Below the pieces are notes generated by a model. The model did no database searches and was not told the DNA's origin. It saw nothing but the letters and a program-made list of their open reading frames with translations. Shown piece after piece: positions 19,163-29,952 of a DNA stretch of 64,000 bases (position 1 is its first letter; each line of letters opens with the position of its first letter). This stretch comes from Mesotaenium endlicherianum. Lineage: Eukaryota; Streptophyta; Zygnematophyceae; Zygnematales; Mesotaeniaceae. The position numbers and the translations under genes were made by a program. Location of the stretch: NCBI GenBank assembly GCA_009602735.1, contig WELA01003891.1:180500-244499 (forward strand), written 5' to 3'.

Positions 19163-22100
19163 TACCTAGTTGCTTCATTTGGAGGAGGAGCTTTGGTTGG
19201 TGACGCTTGTAGGAGTGTAAAGAGGGTAGAGAGGAGAAGCAAGGAAAGTTGCTAAGGGCAGCCATGAAGATGTTGATGCAAGCTAGCATCTCACTCTCTT
19301 GAAGGAGGGAGGAGTTGGGAAGAGAGAGGTGCTCTTAGAAACGTTAACTTGGATGCAACCAGATTTTCATACGTCTTCTTAATAGTATACGAAGGTTGCC
19401 CAAGCATGGGAGTGATATAAGTAATATCGAACAGCCTTTGCTTGAGTATGGAGACATATGAGCATGAAGAAAATCTGGAGTTTACACGGCTGGATTTTTC
19501 CTTGAAGATGCAAGCTCTTTAGTGTTAAGCTCTTTCGTTGAGGGGGGGGGCTTAGCATAGAGGTGTGGTGGCTAGAAGGAGTATGTGCCCATCTTTATTT
19601 CAGGTTGTCAATGAAGGTGGAGAGGATAGTAAGAGTAGGCAACTGGGGACTTAGCAAGCATGTGTACTTGCAAGTTTAGGAGCTTTGTCGGGCATAGCAC
19701 TCGCAAGCTCAAGAGAAGCTCATGAGAAGCTCAAGAGAGGGTGCACCGGGGTGTTGCACCAAGTTGGCCAAGTATGTGGCCAGATTTAGATTGCCTTGCA
19801 TCACTCCTACATAGCCACTGGATATTGTTGGCCAACCATGATAGAGCTTGGTACCTTGTATGGAGATTGAAGAAGCCTCAAGTGAAGAGAAGCACCGTGG
19901 AGAAGGCTTGGAGCAAGAAGAAGTATTCCAGATTTTTCTTCAAAGAGGAGAGATGGAGATGGAGCCTTTCAAGTTCAGATTTTTCTTTTTCTTATGGAGG
20001 AGACTACTATGGAGTACTTCAAGATGAGAGCTATGATGAAGATAAGCCTATGTTGTGGAAGAAGAAGCAAGGTATGAAGTTGGTGCAAGAGGGCTAGTGC
20101 AAGAGATGTCTCCCACTTGAAGTGCGTGTGCATACAATTGTGTGATGGCATAGTTAAGGGGCAGATTTTGGTGCATCTATGGAAGCTCTTCATGTGAAAG
20201 TAGAGCACCAAGGCAAGCTGGGTTTAGTAGTAAGAAGTGTCATTGGGGTGACCAAGGCTAGAGTGCACTCAAGAAGCTAAGCATGTGGAAGGAGTTGCAC
20301 AAAGAGAGTAGCCTATTCTCTAGTGCTTTAGTGCACGGGTCAAGTGAAGACCAAGGAGGAGTATGGTCAAGCGAGGATAGTGAAATAGGTGGAGGTAGAT
20401 ATGACCACAAGTAGCTATCTTCAGCTCGCTAGCAAAGAAGCAACGTGGGAAGGTGAAGGTGAAGGAGAAGCGCTTGTTTTGGTGACCTTGGCCCGGTCAT
20501 CACATGGAGCAAGCGTGCCTCCTAACAACCTTGGCGAGAGCGCATTGCCGGTGGAGCAAGTTGAGGTGTATGATCCCCTTGCTCATATATAGAGCAGACC
20601 CCAACTGCTCAAGTGAAGGAGCTTCTAGAAAGTGAGCTCAAGAGAAGCCCCCTTGCAAGACAAAGTGTGTGCGAGCACAAGATGAGGTGCAAGCACTAAG
20701 AGTATGTGCGTTTGCCCAAGTTATGGAGCTCATGGAGGCGTTCCATATGTGCTCCTTGGATCCTTGTGTGAAGGCTGGCCTTCAAGAAGAGCCAGGAGTA
20801 TGTGGGAGTGAGCATCTAGCCAAGAAGAAGATTATGATGGAGTTTGGTGCACCACGAGCGAGACTATGCGCTCATGCCTTGTGAAGATTATTATCGTCGC
20901 TTGATGGAGACTACGACTTTATGGATATGGACCTATGAGGAGGACACCAAGTGTTATGGGGCTGATATGTCCTGCCTAAGATGGAGATACATGACAAAGA
21001 CCTGGACATGAAGCTAGGAGAATCAGCGCCTATACAAGCAAGCACGAGAGAGGCGTAAAATCTGGACTTGGACACTCAAGTGGTAAGCGCCTTACCTTCA
21101 TGATAAGGGGGGGGAGTGTTATAGTTGTTTATAGTGCTTGTAATTAAGGTCAAGCCAGTCCTATGAGTTCATTTGTACCTAAGAGATGTGAAGTGGAAAG
21201 AAGTTTGAGAGCAAGTGCTTGGAAGATACTCAAATCTGTCCATGTTTGAGGGTTTTACGGGTAGGCGAGCGCGAGGGTAAAAGTTGGCAGATTTTGGCTA
21301 CTTTTTGCCTACTTAGGAGAGAGTGGGTAATATTTTCACTAGAAGTCCTACATGATGTGAGAGGCCTAGTATGAGGCCTGCCTTGAGTCATAGTCAAGTT
21401 TCAAAATCAGGGATTTAAGCATGTGCCATTTGTAGGCGCGGGAGCTTGATACGTGTCGCGCGCGTGTGTGTCCTACGAGCGTGAGGCACAAAGTGACTAT
21501 CTCGTTTCAGAGCTAGACTTTGATTCAGATTCTGAAATTCTGTGGAGAGGTAGTCCTATGGGTCTACATTTAAAAAAAGTAATTTTTTTTAATAAGAATA
21601 TTAATTTAAGTTCTGACAGTGCCACATGGCGGTCTGCTGGACTGCCGTGCGAGCCACATGTGTGAGGCAAGACGCAATCTGGTGTCATGGTCTTAGGCTT
21701 GGAATCAGGAGAAACAAAGCATACCAGTGAGTTCAGAGGGAAGATATTATGTAGATTACACAACTTTCAGGCTAAAAATGTCAGAAAAAGTCAGGGGGGT
21801 GCCACTTGGCGTCTTGAGAGGTCACCCCGAGTCACGCACACAAGTGAGAGAGTGCAATACCTCTACAAGGAGTATGGCTTAGAGCTAGAGGTAGCTAAGT
21901 GTACCAGAAGGTTCAGCAACATAGTGGAGTCAGGTTCATGATGTAATCTGGTCAAAATTATAAGAGCACCACAAGCAAGCCACATGGCGCGACGAGGAGT
22001 TGCCACTTGTCCAAGAGAGCGAAGATGGAGTATTTTGGCAATTTGGCGGACTATTATGCCTTGGATCCAGCTTTGGAGTATGTGGACATGATGGAGGGAG

Positions 22101-22389
22101 TATGTTATAGCCTTCATGAAGATATTGGCCTATTCTAAGAAGGAGTTGAAAACAAAGATGCATTTGTGTAACGAAACACCATGTGTGGAGCTAACATATG
22201 CGATGGAGCTTTTACTACCTGAAGTAGTTTGGAGTAATGAGCATCATCTTGGAGCCTATTCAAGACCTGAAACTTGTATAATATCTGTGTATATGTGTTT
22301 ATCTAGCATATATGTGAGCTCGATTCCTCATACGACGTCACTTATGCTTAGTATGCGCCGAGGACGTCGCATCTTGAGGAGGGGGATGA
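19163..22389 (+). other. Internal region of family G, no recognisable coding
   Basis: I see no gag, RT, integrase or protease motif on either strand. Short frames such as 20389-20592 are shared with copy 2 at 28218-28445 and differ mostly by substitutions, but they lack recognisable domains. A purine-rich tract (GAGGAGGGGGATGA) precedes the 3' LTR. Confidence 0.7.
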
Positions 22390-22873
22390 TGTAAGGTTAT
22401 GAATATGTAGTTTGTATCTTTCTTGCATTTTATATGCATAGAGTGTGATTTTAGAAGAACTTTGGCCTTTATTTCAAGTCATTTGGACAAGTATTGAGAA
22501 AGTTATGAATTTTGGGAGTTTTTAGTGAGTTTTTAGTGTCACAGATTCAGTTTAGTGACAAGGACAGGTGCAGTGACGAAAATTTCGGTTGGAGTCTAGA
22601 AAGTAGGACATTGAATCATGAGGGTTCCAGAAACTACGTACGATTACGTAGAGTGCCAAAGTGATCGTGGAATTTCTAGAAACTCCGTGAGGAGTTAGTG
22701 GATTGTGTAGTAGAACATTCTAGAGTGTGATTGTGAGCGTGTGAGTTTGCTAGCTTGTCCAACTAGGCAAGGTCACCTACATGGAAGGAGCCATAGGAGA
22801 AGGTTCTAGAGGTACTTTGCTAGAGAGGACACTTAGATTTGAAGCATAAAAAGAGGGAGCCTAGTTAGTCTAC
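22390..22873 (+). repeat. Family G 3' LTR, truncated
   Basis: It matches 18450-~18933 and stops after GTTAGTCTAC, where the B LTR begins with TGAAATGAATC. Confidence 0.9.
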
Positions 22874-23593
22874 TGAAATGAATCGGCTTACCAAATAGGC
22901 GATTAACAATTAATAACGATCTTTATATCAGCAAGTAATCTTTATGGTATTTTCCGTTACTGGTTAAACGGCAAAGGACAATACACTAGCAGTGAATAAT
23001 ACTCGTAAGTCAAATGCGAGTAAACTAGCATCAATAATGCAAATCAGTAAACTCATACATAAGCAAGGTTAGAAGACAGTACGTATCAATGGCTTCTCGC
23101 CTTGGATTCAGATCTCTCTCAGTAAACTGTACAAGAGAGTTGGCCTCGTTTCCGAATGCCGAACTCGAGAGCAATGCCTAGCATATGTACATGGAATGAG
23201 TTTACTGTTCAACGGTCAGTGCGATGGCACCGCCTACCCGGGAGTTAACCACGTTGGTAGGACCTCAGTTAACCGAATCCACCGCCATCTCCCCTCATCC
23301 CAAATCGCCATCCATCATAGGGATGTCATCTGGCCATTCATCTAGCATACCACACTTAGATGCATATCGAGGCAGTTCGCTGCTACCGAGTACGGAAGTC
23401 AGCTGGCTGACAAAGAATGTGTCAGCAAGCTGACTTAAGGTGACACCAGCCTGCTACTTCCGTCCGAGTCATTAAACTGCTATTAATTATAAAGTCCAGC
23501 AGACTGATTATTAAGTAGAGTTCAGCAGGCTGAACTTATTTAACTACATTATTTAAATGAATATTATGTCAACCAATATATTGATTCATTACA
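22874..23593 (-). repeat. Family B 3' LTR (720 bp)
   Basis: In plus-strand reading it runs TGAAATGAATC to GATTCATTACA, so its ends are imperfect inverted repeats. Its length equals the LTRs at 29148, 36833 and 39630. Confidence 0.92.
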
Positions 23594-23669
23594 ATCCCTC
23601 CAACTTATCATGTTGTCGCCTCGACAACACTAACACTAATAACAGCGTGCTGTCCTTTCCGTCCCTAGC

Positions 23670-25355
23670 CTACTGCCATTGGGAGGGAGATGTCCCTGAG
23701 GCCCTATACTCAAGGGAGCCAGACCTCCTCCTGTCTTGGGGTCTTCTGAAGCCTGTCAGAGAGGGAGGTTCCGTGTAAGGACCCGGCAGAGAACGCAGTA
23801 ACTGGGCTGTTTCCTCCTGCACAGTCTGAAATTGAAGGGAGACATCCTTCTCCTGGGCAGCCCTCAAACTGACAGGTACGTATACCGGCATCCAAGAAGG
23901 ATGTTGCATGACATGAGCCAAGGGTACATGCCCTCTCTGCAAGGGAGATGCTGGCAGGCCTCTGGCTATCTCCCGAGCAGCCCTCCTGTCTGCCCTGTCT
24001 GACTGGGTCTCCTTGCCTGGAGATGGGCTCTGTCCTCTGGCAGTTCCCAGCCAAGTGATATCCTCCTCTTCAGCGAGTTGCTGCCGGGCCAACCCCGTCT
24101 TCTCCCTTACAGGGGTTGTGGCAGGTGTCAGGATCACGGCGGGGCTAGTGTGCTCCTCCTCGCCTTCCTCCTCGTCTTCCTCTGACTCCTCCTCCTCGTC
24201 GTCCCCGGGTTCCTCTGAGACTTCTGGGGTCTCTTCTGTCAGCTGCTCCAGCTCTTCCCGAGAAAAAGAATACCCTACTGACCTTCCCCTTTTGGGTGCT
24301 GGTGGGGGCTGCTGAGTCCGGATCGCATAGAGGTCCTTTTCCCCCTGCTTACTTGCCCATTTGGCATAAGCGTGCTTCCCTTTGGAGAATGACTCTCGGG
24401 CCCTGCTTCTGTCCCCCTGCATCTCTTGGCTCATGCAGTCTCTGACTCCATCCAATCTTGGGTCCCAAGCCGCAATGTGAGGGGGCAATACTATGTTCCC
24501 CTTTAGGTCTGTCAGGAAATCCTCATCCGTCGCCCTGTCATTCTGCTGGTCCCTCATGTTGATGGTCATCCACCGCCAATCAGTGGGCTTTTGGAAGAAG
24601 GCAGCGTTTGTCTTTTTAAGAGTACAAGGGTACCAGTGCCCTGCAAAGTCCAGCTGACTGGTTTCCCTGGCCAAGAATTCCCAGCTCCTCCTCTCCACCT
24701 CATTGTACATGGCCTTGAACCTGTTGTGGGGTGTTGAGTCCTTGAAGCTGTCCGCGTCCATGGGGATCATCTTGATGACCCTATCTTCCCCCAAGATACC
24801 AGGAATCGAGACAGCCCCTGCTTCGTTCACCTGGGCCATTGCCTTCGCCTCTCTGACTGTATATCCTACCATCCTGGCGTAATCATGGTAGAGGAGGAGC
24901 CCCGTGCTGACCTCTATATACTTGTCAAAGTTCTCGGATGTCTCCCCTTCCCTCTGGAATATTTCCTTCTGCGACTCACTGCGACTTCTCTGGACATACT
25001 TGAAGGCCTCCTCCAGTAGATCAAAGCCCTTGCCCAGCACCGTGTAGCGGTAGCTGCTGATTCTCCTCTGTTCTTCTTCTTCAGCCTGCTGCTTCCGCTT
25101 CTCCTCAGCTTGCCTCTCCTCCTCTGCTTTCTTGGCCTCCTCTGCAGCTTTTCTGTCCAGTTCTTCCTGCCTCAGTCTGGCCTGTTCCTCCTCCTCCTTT
25201 TTCTTTTGTGCCTCCCGCTGTTGTTGAAGTCGTTGTGATTCCCGAGCGGAGATGGAAGATGATTCGATGTCTCCACGGAATTGCAAGTATTTTGCATGTG
25301 CCTCTTCCGCCCTTCTCTTCCTCTTGAGTTCCGACTTTTGAGTCATCCTGCTCAA
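23670..25355 (-). CDS. Family B accessory ORF (561 aa), function unknown
   Basis: The frame lies 3' of pol, same strand, between the chromodomain and the 3' LTR. Residues 11-15 (KRKRR) form a basic NLS-like patch. Residues ~40-98 are a Gln/Glu/Lys/Arg coiled-coil region. Residues ~100-345 look globular (YRYTVLGKGFDLLEEAFKY, LLLYHDYARMVGYTVREA, RSWEFLARETSQLDF). Residues 377-401 are nearly all acidic. The C-terminus is Ser/Pro/Arg-rich. No signal peptide, membrane segment or envelope-like feature is visible. It is not a gag: the B gag is separate (35332-36798). The start ATG (MSRMTQKS) is shared with the 558-aa copy. I do not recognise a family. Confidence 0.75.
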   Translation of the reverse strand: MSRMTQKSELKRKRRAEEAHAKYLQFRGDIESSSISARESQRLQQQREAQKKKEEEEQARLRQEELDRKAAEEAKKAEEERQAEEKRKQQAEEEEQRRISSYRYTVLGKGFDLLEEAFKYVQRSRSESQKEIFQREGETSENFDKYIEVSTGLLLYHDYARMVGYTVREAKAMAQVNEAGAVSIPGILGEDRVIKMIPMDADSFKDSTPHNRFKAMYNEVERRSWEFLARETSQLDFAGHWYPCTLKKTNAAFFQKPTDWRWMTINMRDQQNDRATDEDFLTDLKGNIVLPPHIAAWDPRLDGVRDCMSQEMQGDRSRARESFSKGKHAYAKWASKQGEKDLYAIRTQQPPPAPKRGRSVGYSFSREELEQLTEETPEVSEEPGDDEEEESEEDEEEGEEEHTSPAVILTPATTPVREKTGLARQQLAEEEDITWLGTARGQSPSPGKETQSDRADRRAAREIARGLPASPLQRGHVPLAHVMQHPSWMPVYVPVSLRAAQEKDVSLQFQTVQEETAQLLRSLPGPYTEPPSLTGFRRPQDRRRSGSLEYRASGTSPSQWQ

Positions 25356-25617
25356 TCATAAACACAATGCAATTAGTGAAGTCATGATATTTTGCCGCTA
25401 CTGAGTGCCCTTGATGAAGAGGAACGCGATCGGGAGAGTTCCTAGTGTGGAATACCTGGTGTGAGTGAATATAAGGGAAAATTGAGTTAGAGAGCAAGTG
25501 AGTGTGAGCGCAGGTTGAGTGTGTAATATGGTGATCAGAGAATACCACTCCCTCCAACTTATTTTTAAAGGTGGGCTGCCTATCACAACTGTCACTAATT
25601 GTCACATCCCCCTCCAC
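25356..25617 (-). other. Spacer between pol and accessory ORF in family B
   Basis: A 262-bp spacer without a gene. It contains short CTGTCAC repeats that reach three perfect 10-bp units in the copy at 43161-43187. It might hold an internal promoter or re-initiation signal for the accessory ORF, but nothing decisive is visible. Confidence 0.4.
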
Positions 25618-26268
25618 TTATATGGAGACAGGACCTCCTGTCACCTTCCCATGTCTACTGAAGGGACAGTTAGGGCGGTGCCCCAGCCGCCCGAAGATGG
25701 AACNATGGAACCGTTTCAACGACCCTTTGGCATTGGTCAGCTGGTCCTTAAATTCCCAAGTGTCCCCAGAGGCACCGTAACCCTTCCATCGGATGAGGTA
25801 CTTCATGACATATTTAGACGATCGACGGACCGAGCGAGCGTCTAAAATCTCATCGACCTCATATTCCTCAGAATCGCCGTCCCGGACAGCGGGGACCGGT
25901 CCCGGTTGGACAGGTAACCGACCTGTGAACAGTGGATCACCTTTGGTGTATGGTTCCAGGAAGGAGACATTAAAGACCAGGTGACCCTTGTAGTCCGCTG
26001 ACATGATCAGTTTGTAAGCATTCTGACCGACACGACGTAGCACCGAATATGGACCGACCCAGACAGGGCCAAGCTTTTTCTTGACCACACCAGGGAGGTA
26101 CAGGTGCTGAGAATGCAGTTTGACTAAATCGCCCTTAGAAAATGTCAGCTCCCGACGGTGTTGATTAGCGTATTTTTGTTGGTTTTCTTGGGCTTTGTGC
26201 AGGTTTTGTTGGACTTCTGACAGGGTGTCAGCAAACTCCTGATTTAACTGGAGGGAGACCGGGTTGTC
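25618..26268 (-). pseudogene. Family B integrase C-terminus and chromodomain
   Basis: The frame 26088-25618 reads KKLGPVWVGPYSV (integrase C-terminal SH3-like domain), HPVF-type NVSFLEPY, then a chromodomain (YEVDEILDARSV, KYLIRWKGYGASGDTWE). An N at 25704 lies inside a duplicated ATGGAAC segment. Upstream codons to ~26268 match the integrase linker of the B copy at 31998-32282. Confidence 0.85.
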
Positions 26269-26974
26269 AATGAAAGAGTAGTTTGTTTCTTTCTAGTATT
26301 TTGTATGCATAGATTGTGATTTTAGAAGAACTTTGGCCTTTATTTCAAGTCATTTGGACAAGTATTGAGATAGTTATGAATTTTGGAAGTGTTTAGTGAG
26401 TTTCTAATGTCACAGATTCTATTTAGTGACAAGGACAGGTCTAGTGACGAAAATTTTGGTTGGAGTCCAGGAAGTAGGACATTGAAACATGAGGGTTCCA
26501 GAAAGTACGTACAATTACGTAGAGTGCCAAAGTGATCGTAGAATTTCTAGAAACTCCGTGAGGAGTTTGTGGATTGTGTAGTAGAATATTCTAGAGTGTG
26601 ATTGTGTGCGTGTGAGTGTGCTAGCTTGTCCAACTAGGCAAGGTCACCTACATGGAAGGAGCCATAGGAGAAGTTTCTGGAGGTACTTTGCTAGAGAGGA
26701 CACTTAGAGTTAAAGGATAAATGGGAAGCACAAGGAAGTAGAGGGAGTCTAGTCTACTCTAACCTTCTTATCTTGTACACGACTTTTCTTAATCAAGTGA
26801 GTTCTTTTCCACTCCTCTCTCATGTAGCCCTCTCACTCTTGCAAGGGTGGCACACCACTAGGCCACTCCACCTTGTGTATGCAACTAGGAAAGGTCCTCG
26901 TGCACGCTTCCACTCGCGGGTGAGGGTGCGTGAGTGTGTATGGGCGCACTCCCCGCACCCTCTCCCCTTTCACA
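26269..26974 (+). repeat. Family G 5' LTR, copy 2
   Basis: It matches 18460-19150, ends CCCCTTTCACA, and is followed by a PBS with one further change. Confidence 0.88.
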
Positions 26975-26986
26975 TGGTATTAGAGC

Positions 26987-29147
26987 TACCTAGTTGTTTC
27001 ATTTGGAGGAGGAGCTTTGGTTGGTGATGCTTGTAGGAGTGTAGAGAGGGTAGAGAGGAGAAGCAAGGATGATTATAAGTTGCTAAGGGCAGCCATGAAG
27101 ACGTTGATGCAAGCTAGCATCTCACTCTCTTGAAGGAGGGAGGAGATGGGAAGTGGGAGGTGCTCTAAGAAGTGCTTAACTTGGATGCAACCAGATTTTT
27201 GTACGTCTTCTTTATAGTACAAGAAGGTTGCCCAAGCATGGTAGTGATATAAGTAATATAGAGAAACCTTTGCTTGAGTATGGAGACATATGAGCATGAA
27301 GAAAATCTGGAGTTTACACGGCTGGATTTTTCCATGAAGATGCAAGCTCTTTGGTGTTAAGCACTTTCTTTAAGGGGGGCTTAGCATAGAGGTGATAGTG
27401 GCTAGAAAGGAGTGTGGGCCCATCTTTATTTCAGATCTTCAATGAAGGTGAAGCAGATTTTAAGAGAAGGCAACCGGGGACTTAGCAAGCATGTGTACTT
27501 GCAAGTTTAGGAGCTTTGGCGAGCATAGCACTCGCAAGCTCAAGAGGAGCTCATGAGAAGCTCAAGAGAGGGTGCACCGGGGTGTTGCACCAAGTTGGCC
27601 AAGTATGTGGCCAGATTGGGGTTGCCTTGCATCACTCCTATATAGCCACTGGATATGTTGGCCAGCCATGATGGAGCTTGTTCATTCTTATGGAGATTAA
27701 TGAAGCCTCAAGTGAAGAAATGCGCCGTGGAGAAGGCTTGGAGCAAGAAGAAGTGACGCATATTTTTTATTCAAAGAGGACAGATGGAGATGGAGCCTTT
27801 CAAGTTCAGATTTCTCTTTCTTATGGAGGAGAGTACTACGGAGTATATGGAGTTGAAAACTATGATGAAGACAAGCCTATGTTGTGGAGAAAGAAGCAAG
27901 GTATGAAGTTGGTGCAAGAGGGCTAGTGCAAGAGATGTCTCCCACTTGAAGTGCGTGTGCATACAATTGTGTGATGGCATAGTTAAGGGGCAGATTTTGG
28001 TGCATCTATGGAAGCTCTTCATGTGAAAATAGAGCACCAAGGCAAGCTGGGTTTAGTAGTAAGAAGTGTCATTGGGGTGACCAAGGCTAGAGTGCACTCA
28101 AGAAGCTAAGCATGTGGAAGGAGTTGCACAAGAAGAGTAGCCTATCCTCTAGTGCTTTAGTGCACGGGTCAAGCGAAGACCGTGGAGGAGTATGGTCAAG
28201 TGAAGATAGTGAAATAGATGGAGGTAGATAAGACCGCAAGTAGCTATCTTCAGCCCGCTAGCAAAGAAGCGACGCGGGAAGGTGAAGGTGAAGGAGAAGC
28301 GCTTGTGTTGGTGACCTTGGCCCGGTCATCGCATGTAGCAAGCGTGCCTCCTAACAACCTTGGCGAGCACGTATCGCCGGTGGAGCAAGTAGAGGTGTAT
28401 GATCCCTTTGCTCATATATTGAGCAGACCTCAATTGCTCAAGTAGAGGAGCTCCTAGAAAGTAAGCTCAAGAGAAGCCCGCTTGCAAGACAAAGTGTGTG
28501 CCGCACAAGATGAAATGCAAGCACTAAGACTATGTGCGTTTGCTCAAGTTATGGAGCTCATGGAGGCGTTCCAGATGTGTTTCTTCGAGCCTTGTGTGAA
28601 GGCTGACCTTCAAGAAGAGCCAGGAGTTTGTGGAAGTGAGCATCTAGCCAAAAAGAAGACTGTGATGGAGTTTGGTGCACCACGAGCGAGACTACGCGCT
28701 CATGCCTTGTGAAGATTATTATCGTCGCTTGATGGAGACTACGACTTTATGGATATAAACCTATGAGGAGGAGACCAAGTGTTATGGGGATGATATGTCC
28801 TGCCTATGATTGAGATATATGACAAAGACCTGGACATGAAGCTAGGAGAATCAGCGCCTATACAAGCAAGCACGAGAGAGGCGTAAAATCTGGACATGGA
28901 CACTTGAGTGGTAAGCGCCTTACCTTCATGACGAGGGGGGGGAGTGTTATAGTTGTTTATAGTGCTTGTAAGCAAGGTCAAGTCAGTACCATGAGTTTAG
29001 TTGTAACTAAGAGATGGGAAGTGGAAAGAAGTTTGAGAGCAAGTGCTTGGAAGATTCTCAAATCTGTCCACGTTTGAGGGATTTACGGGTAGGCGAGCGC
29101 GAAGGTAAACGTTGGCAGATTTTGGCTACTTTTGCCTACTTAGAAGA
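26987..29147 (+). other. Internal region of family G copy 2 (left part)
   Basis: It is collinear with 19163-~21317 of copy 1. No gene supported. It ends at TTAGAAGA, the left copy of the B target duplication. Confidence 0.75.
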
Positions 29148-29867
29148 TGAAATGAATTGACTTACCAATTAGGCAATCAACAATTAATAAAGATCTTTAT
29201 ATCAGCAAGTAATCTTTATGGTATTTTCCGTTACTGGTTAAACGGCAAAGGACAATACACTAGCAGTGAATAATACTCGTAAGTCAAATGCGAGTAAACT
29301 AGCATCAATAATGCAAATCAGTAAACTCATACATAAGCAAGGTTAGAAGACAGTACGTATCAATGGCTTCTCGCCTTGGATTCAGATCTCTCTCAGTAAA
29401 CTGTACAAGAGAGTTGGCCTCGTTTCCGAATGCCGAACTCGAGAGCAATGCCTAGCATATGTACATGGAATGAGTTTACTGTTCAACGGTCAGCGCGATG
29501 GCACCGCCTACCCGGGAGTTAAGCACGTTGGTAGGACCTCCGTTAACCAAATCCACCGCCATCTCCCATCATCTCGAATCGCCATCCATCATAGGGATGT
29601 CATCTGGCCATTCATCTAGCATACCACACTTAGATGCATATCGAGGCAGTTCGCTGCTACCGAGTACGGAAGTCAGCTGGCTGTCAAAGAATGTGTCAGC
29701 AAGCTGACTTAAGTTGACTTCAGCCTGTTGCTTACGGCTGAGTCATTAAACTGCTATTAAATATAAAGACCAGCAGACTGACTATTAACTAGGGTTCAGC
29801 AGGCAGAGCATGATTAACTATTATATTTAAATGAATATTATATCTACTAATATACTGATTCATTACA
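29148..29867 (-). repeat. 3' LTR of the near-complete B element
   Basis: 720 bp, ending GATTCATTACA in plus reading. It is preceded on the minus strand by the polypurine-like AAGTTGGAGGGAT. Confidence 0.93.
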
Positions 29868-29952
29868 ATCCCTCCAACTTAACTTGTTTACGCCTCGACA
29901 ACACTAACGCTAATAATAGCGTACTGTTCCTTCCGTCCCCTGCCTACTGCCA

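Larger units (their letters stand above)
18450..22873 (+). mobile_element. Family G non-coding LTR element (LARD-like), copy 1
   Basis: 5' LTR 18450-19150, PBS 19151-19162, internal region 19163-22389, polypurine tract and the start of a 3' LTR (22390-22873). The 3' LTR is cut by a B LTR at 22874. The internal 3.2 kb holds only short ORFs without recognisable gag or pol. It inserted into family B (the left flank continues the B frame). A full copy would be about 4.6 kb. Confidence 0.8.
22874..26268 (-). mobile_element. Family B element, 3' part only
   Basis: On the minus strand: integrase C-terminus and chromodomain (26268-25618), spacer, accessory ORF (25355-23670), polypurine-like AAGTTGGAGGGAT, 3' LTR (23593-22874). 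The pol side is cut at ~26268, where a G LTR begins. Confidence 0.85.

Noticed and set aside
18949-19203. 84-aa ORF repeated at 26773-27027
   Set aside because: It crosses the G LTR end and the PBS. Its conservation follows from the LTR, not from protein constraint.
23224-23433. 69-aa ORF repeated in several B LTRs (29498, 37183, 54618)
   Set aside because: It lies inside the LTR and its frame is not kept in decayed copies. Repetition reflects LTR copy number.
23670-25355. Envelope gene interpretation of the B accessory ORF
   Set aside because: No signal peptide, membrane segment or cleavage site; it is charged and coiled-coil-like.
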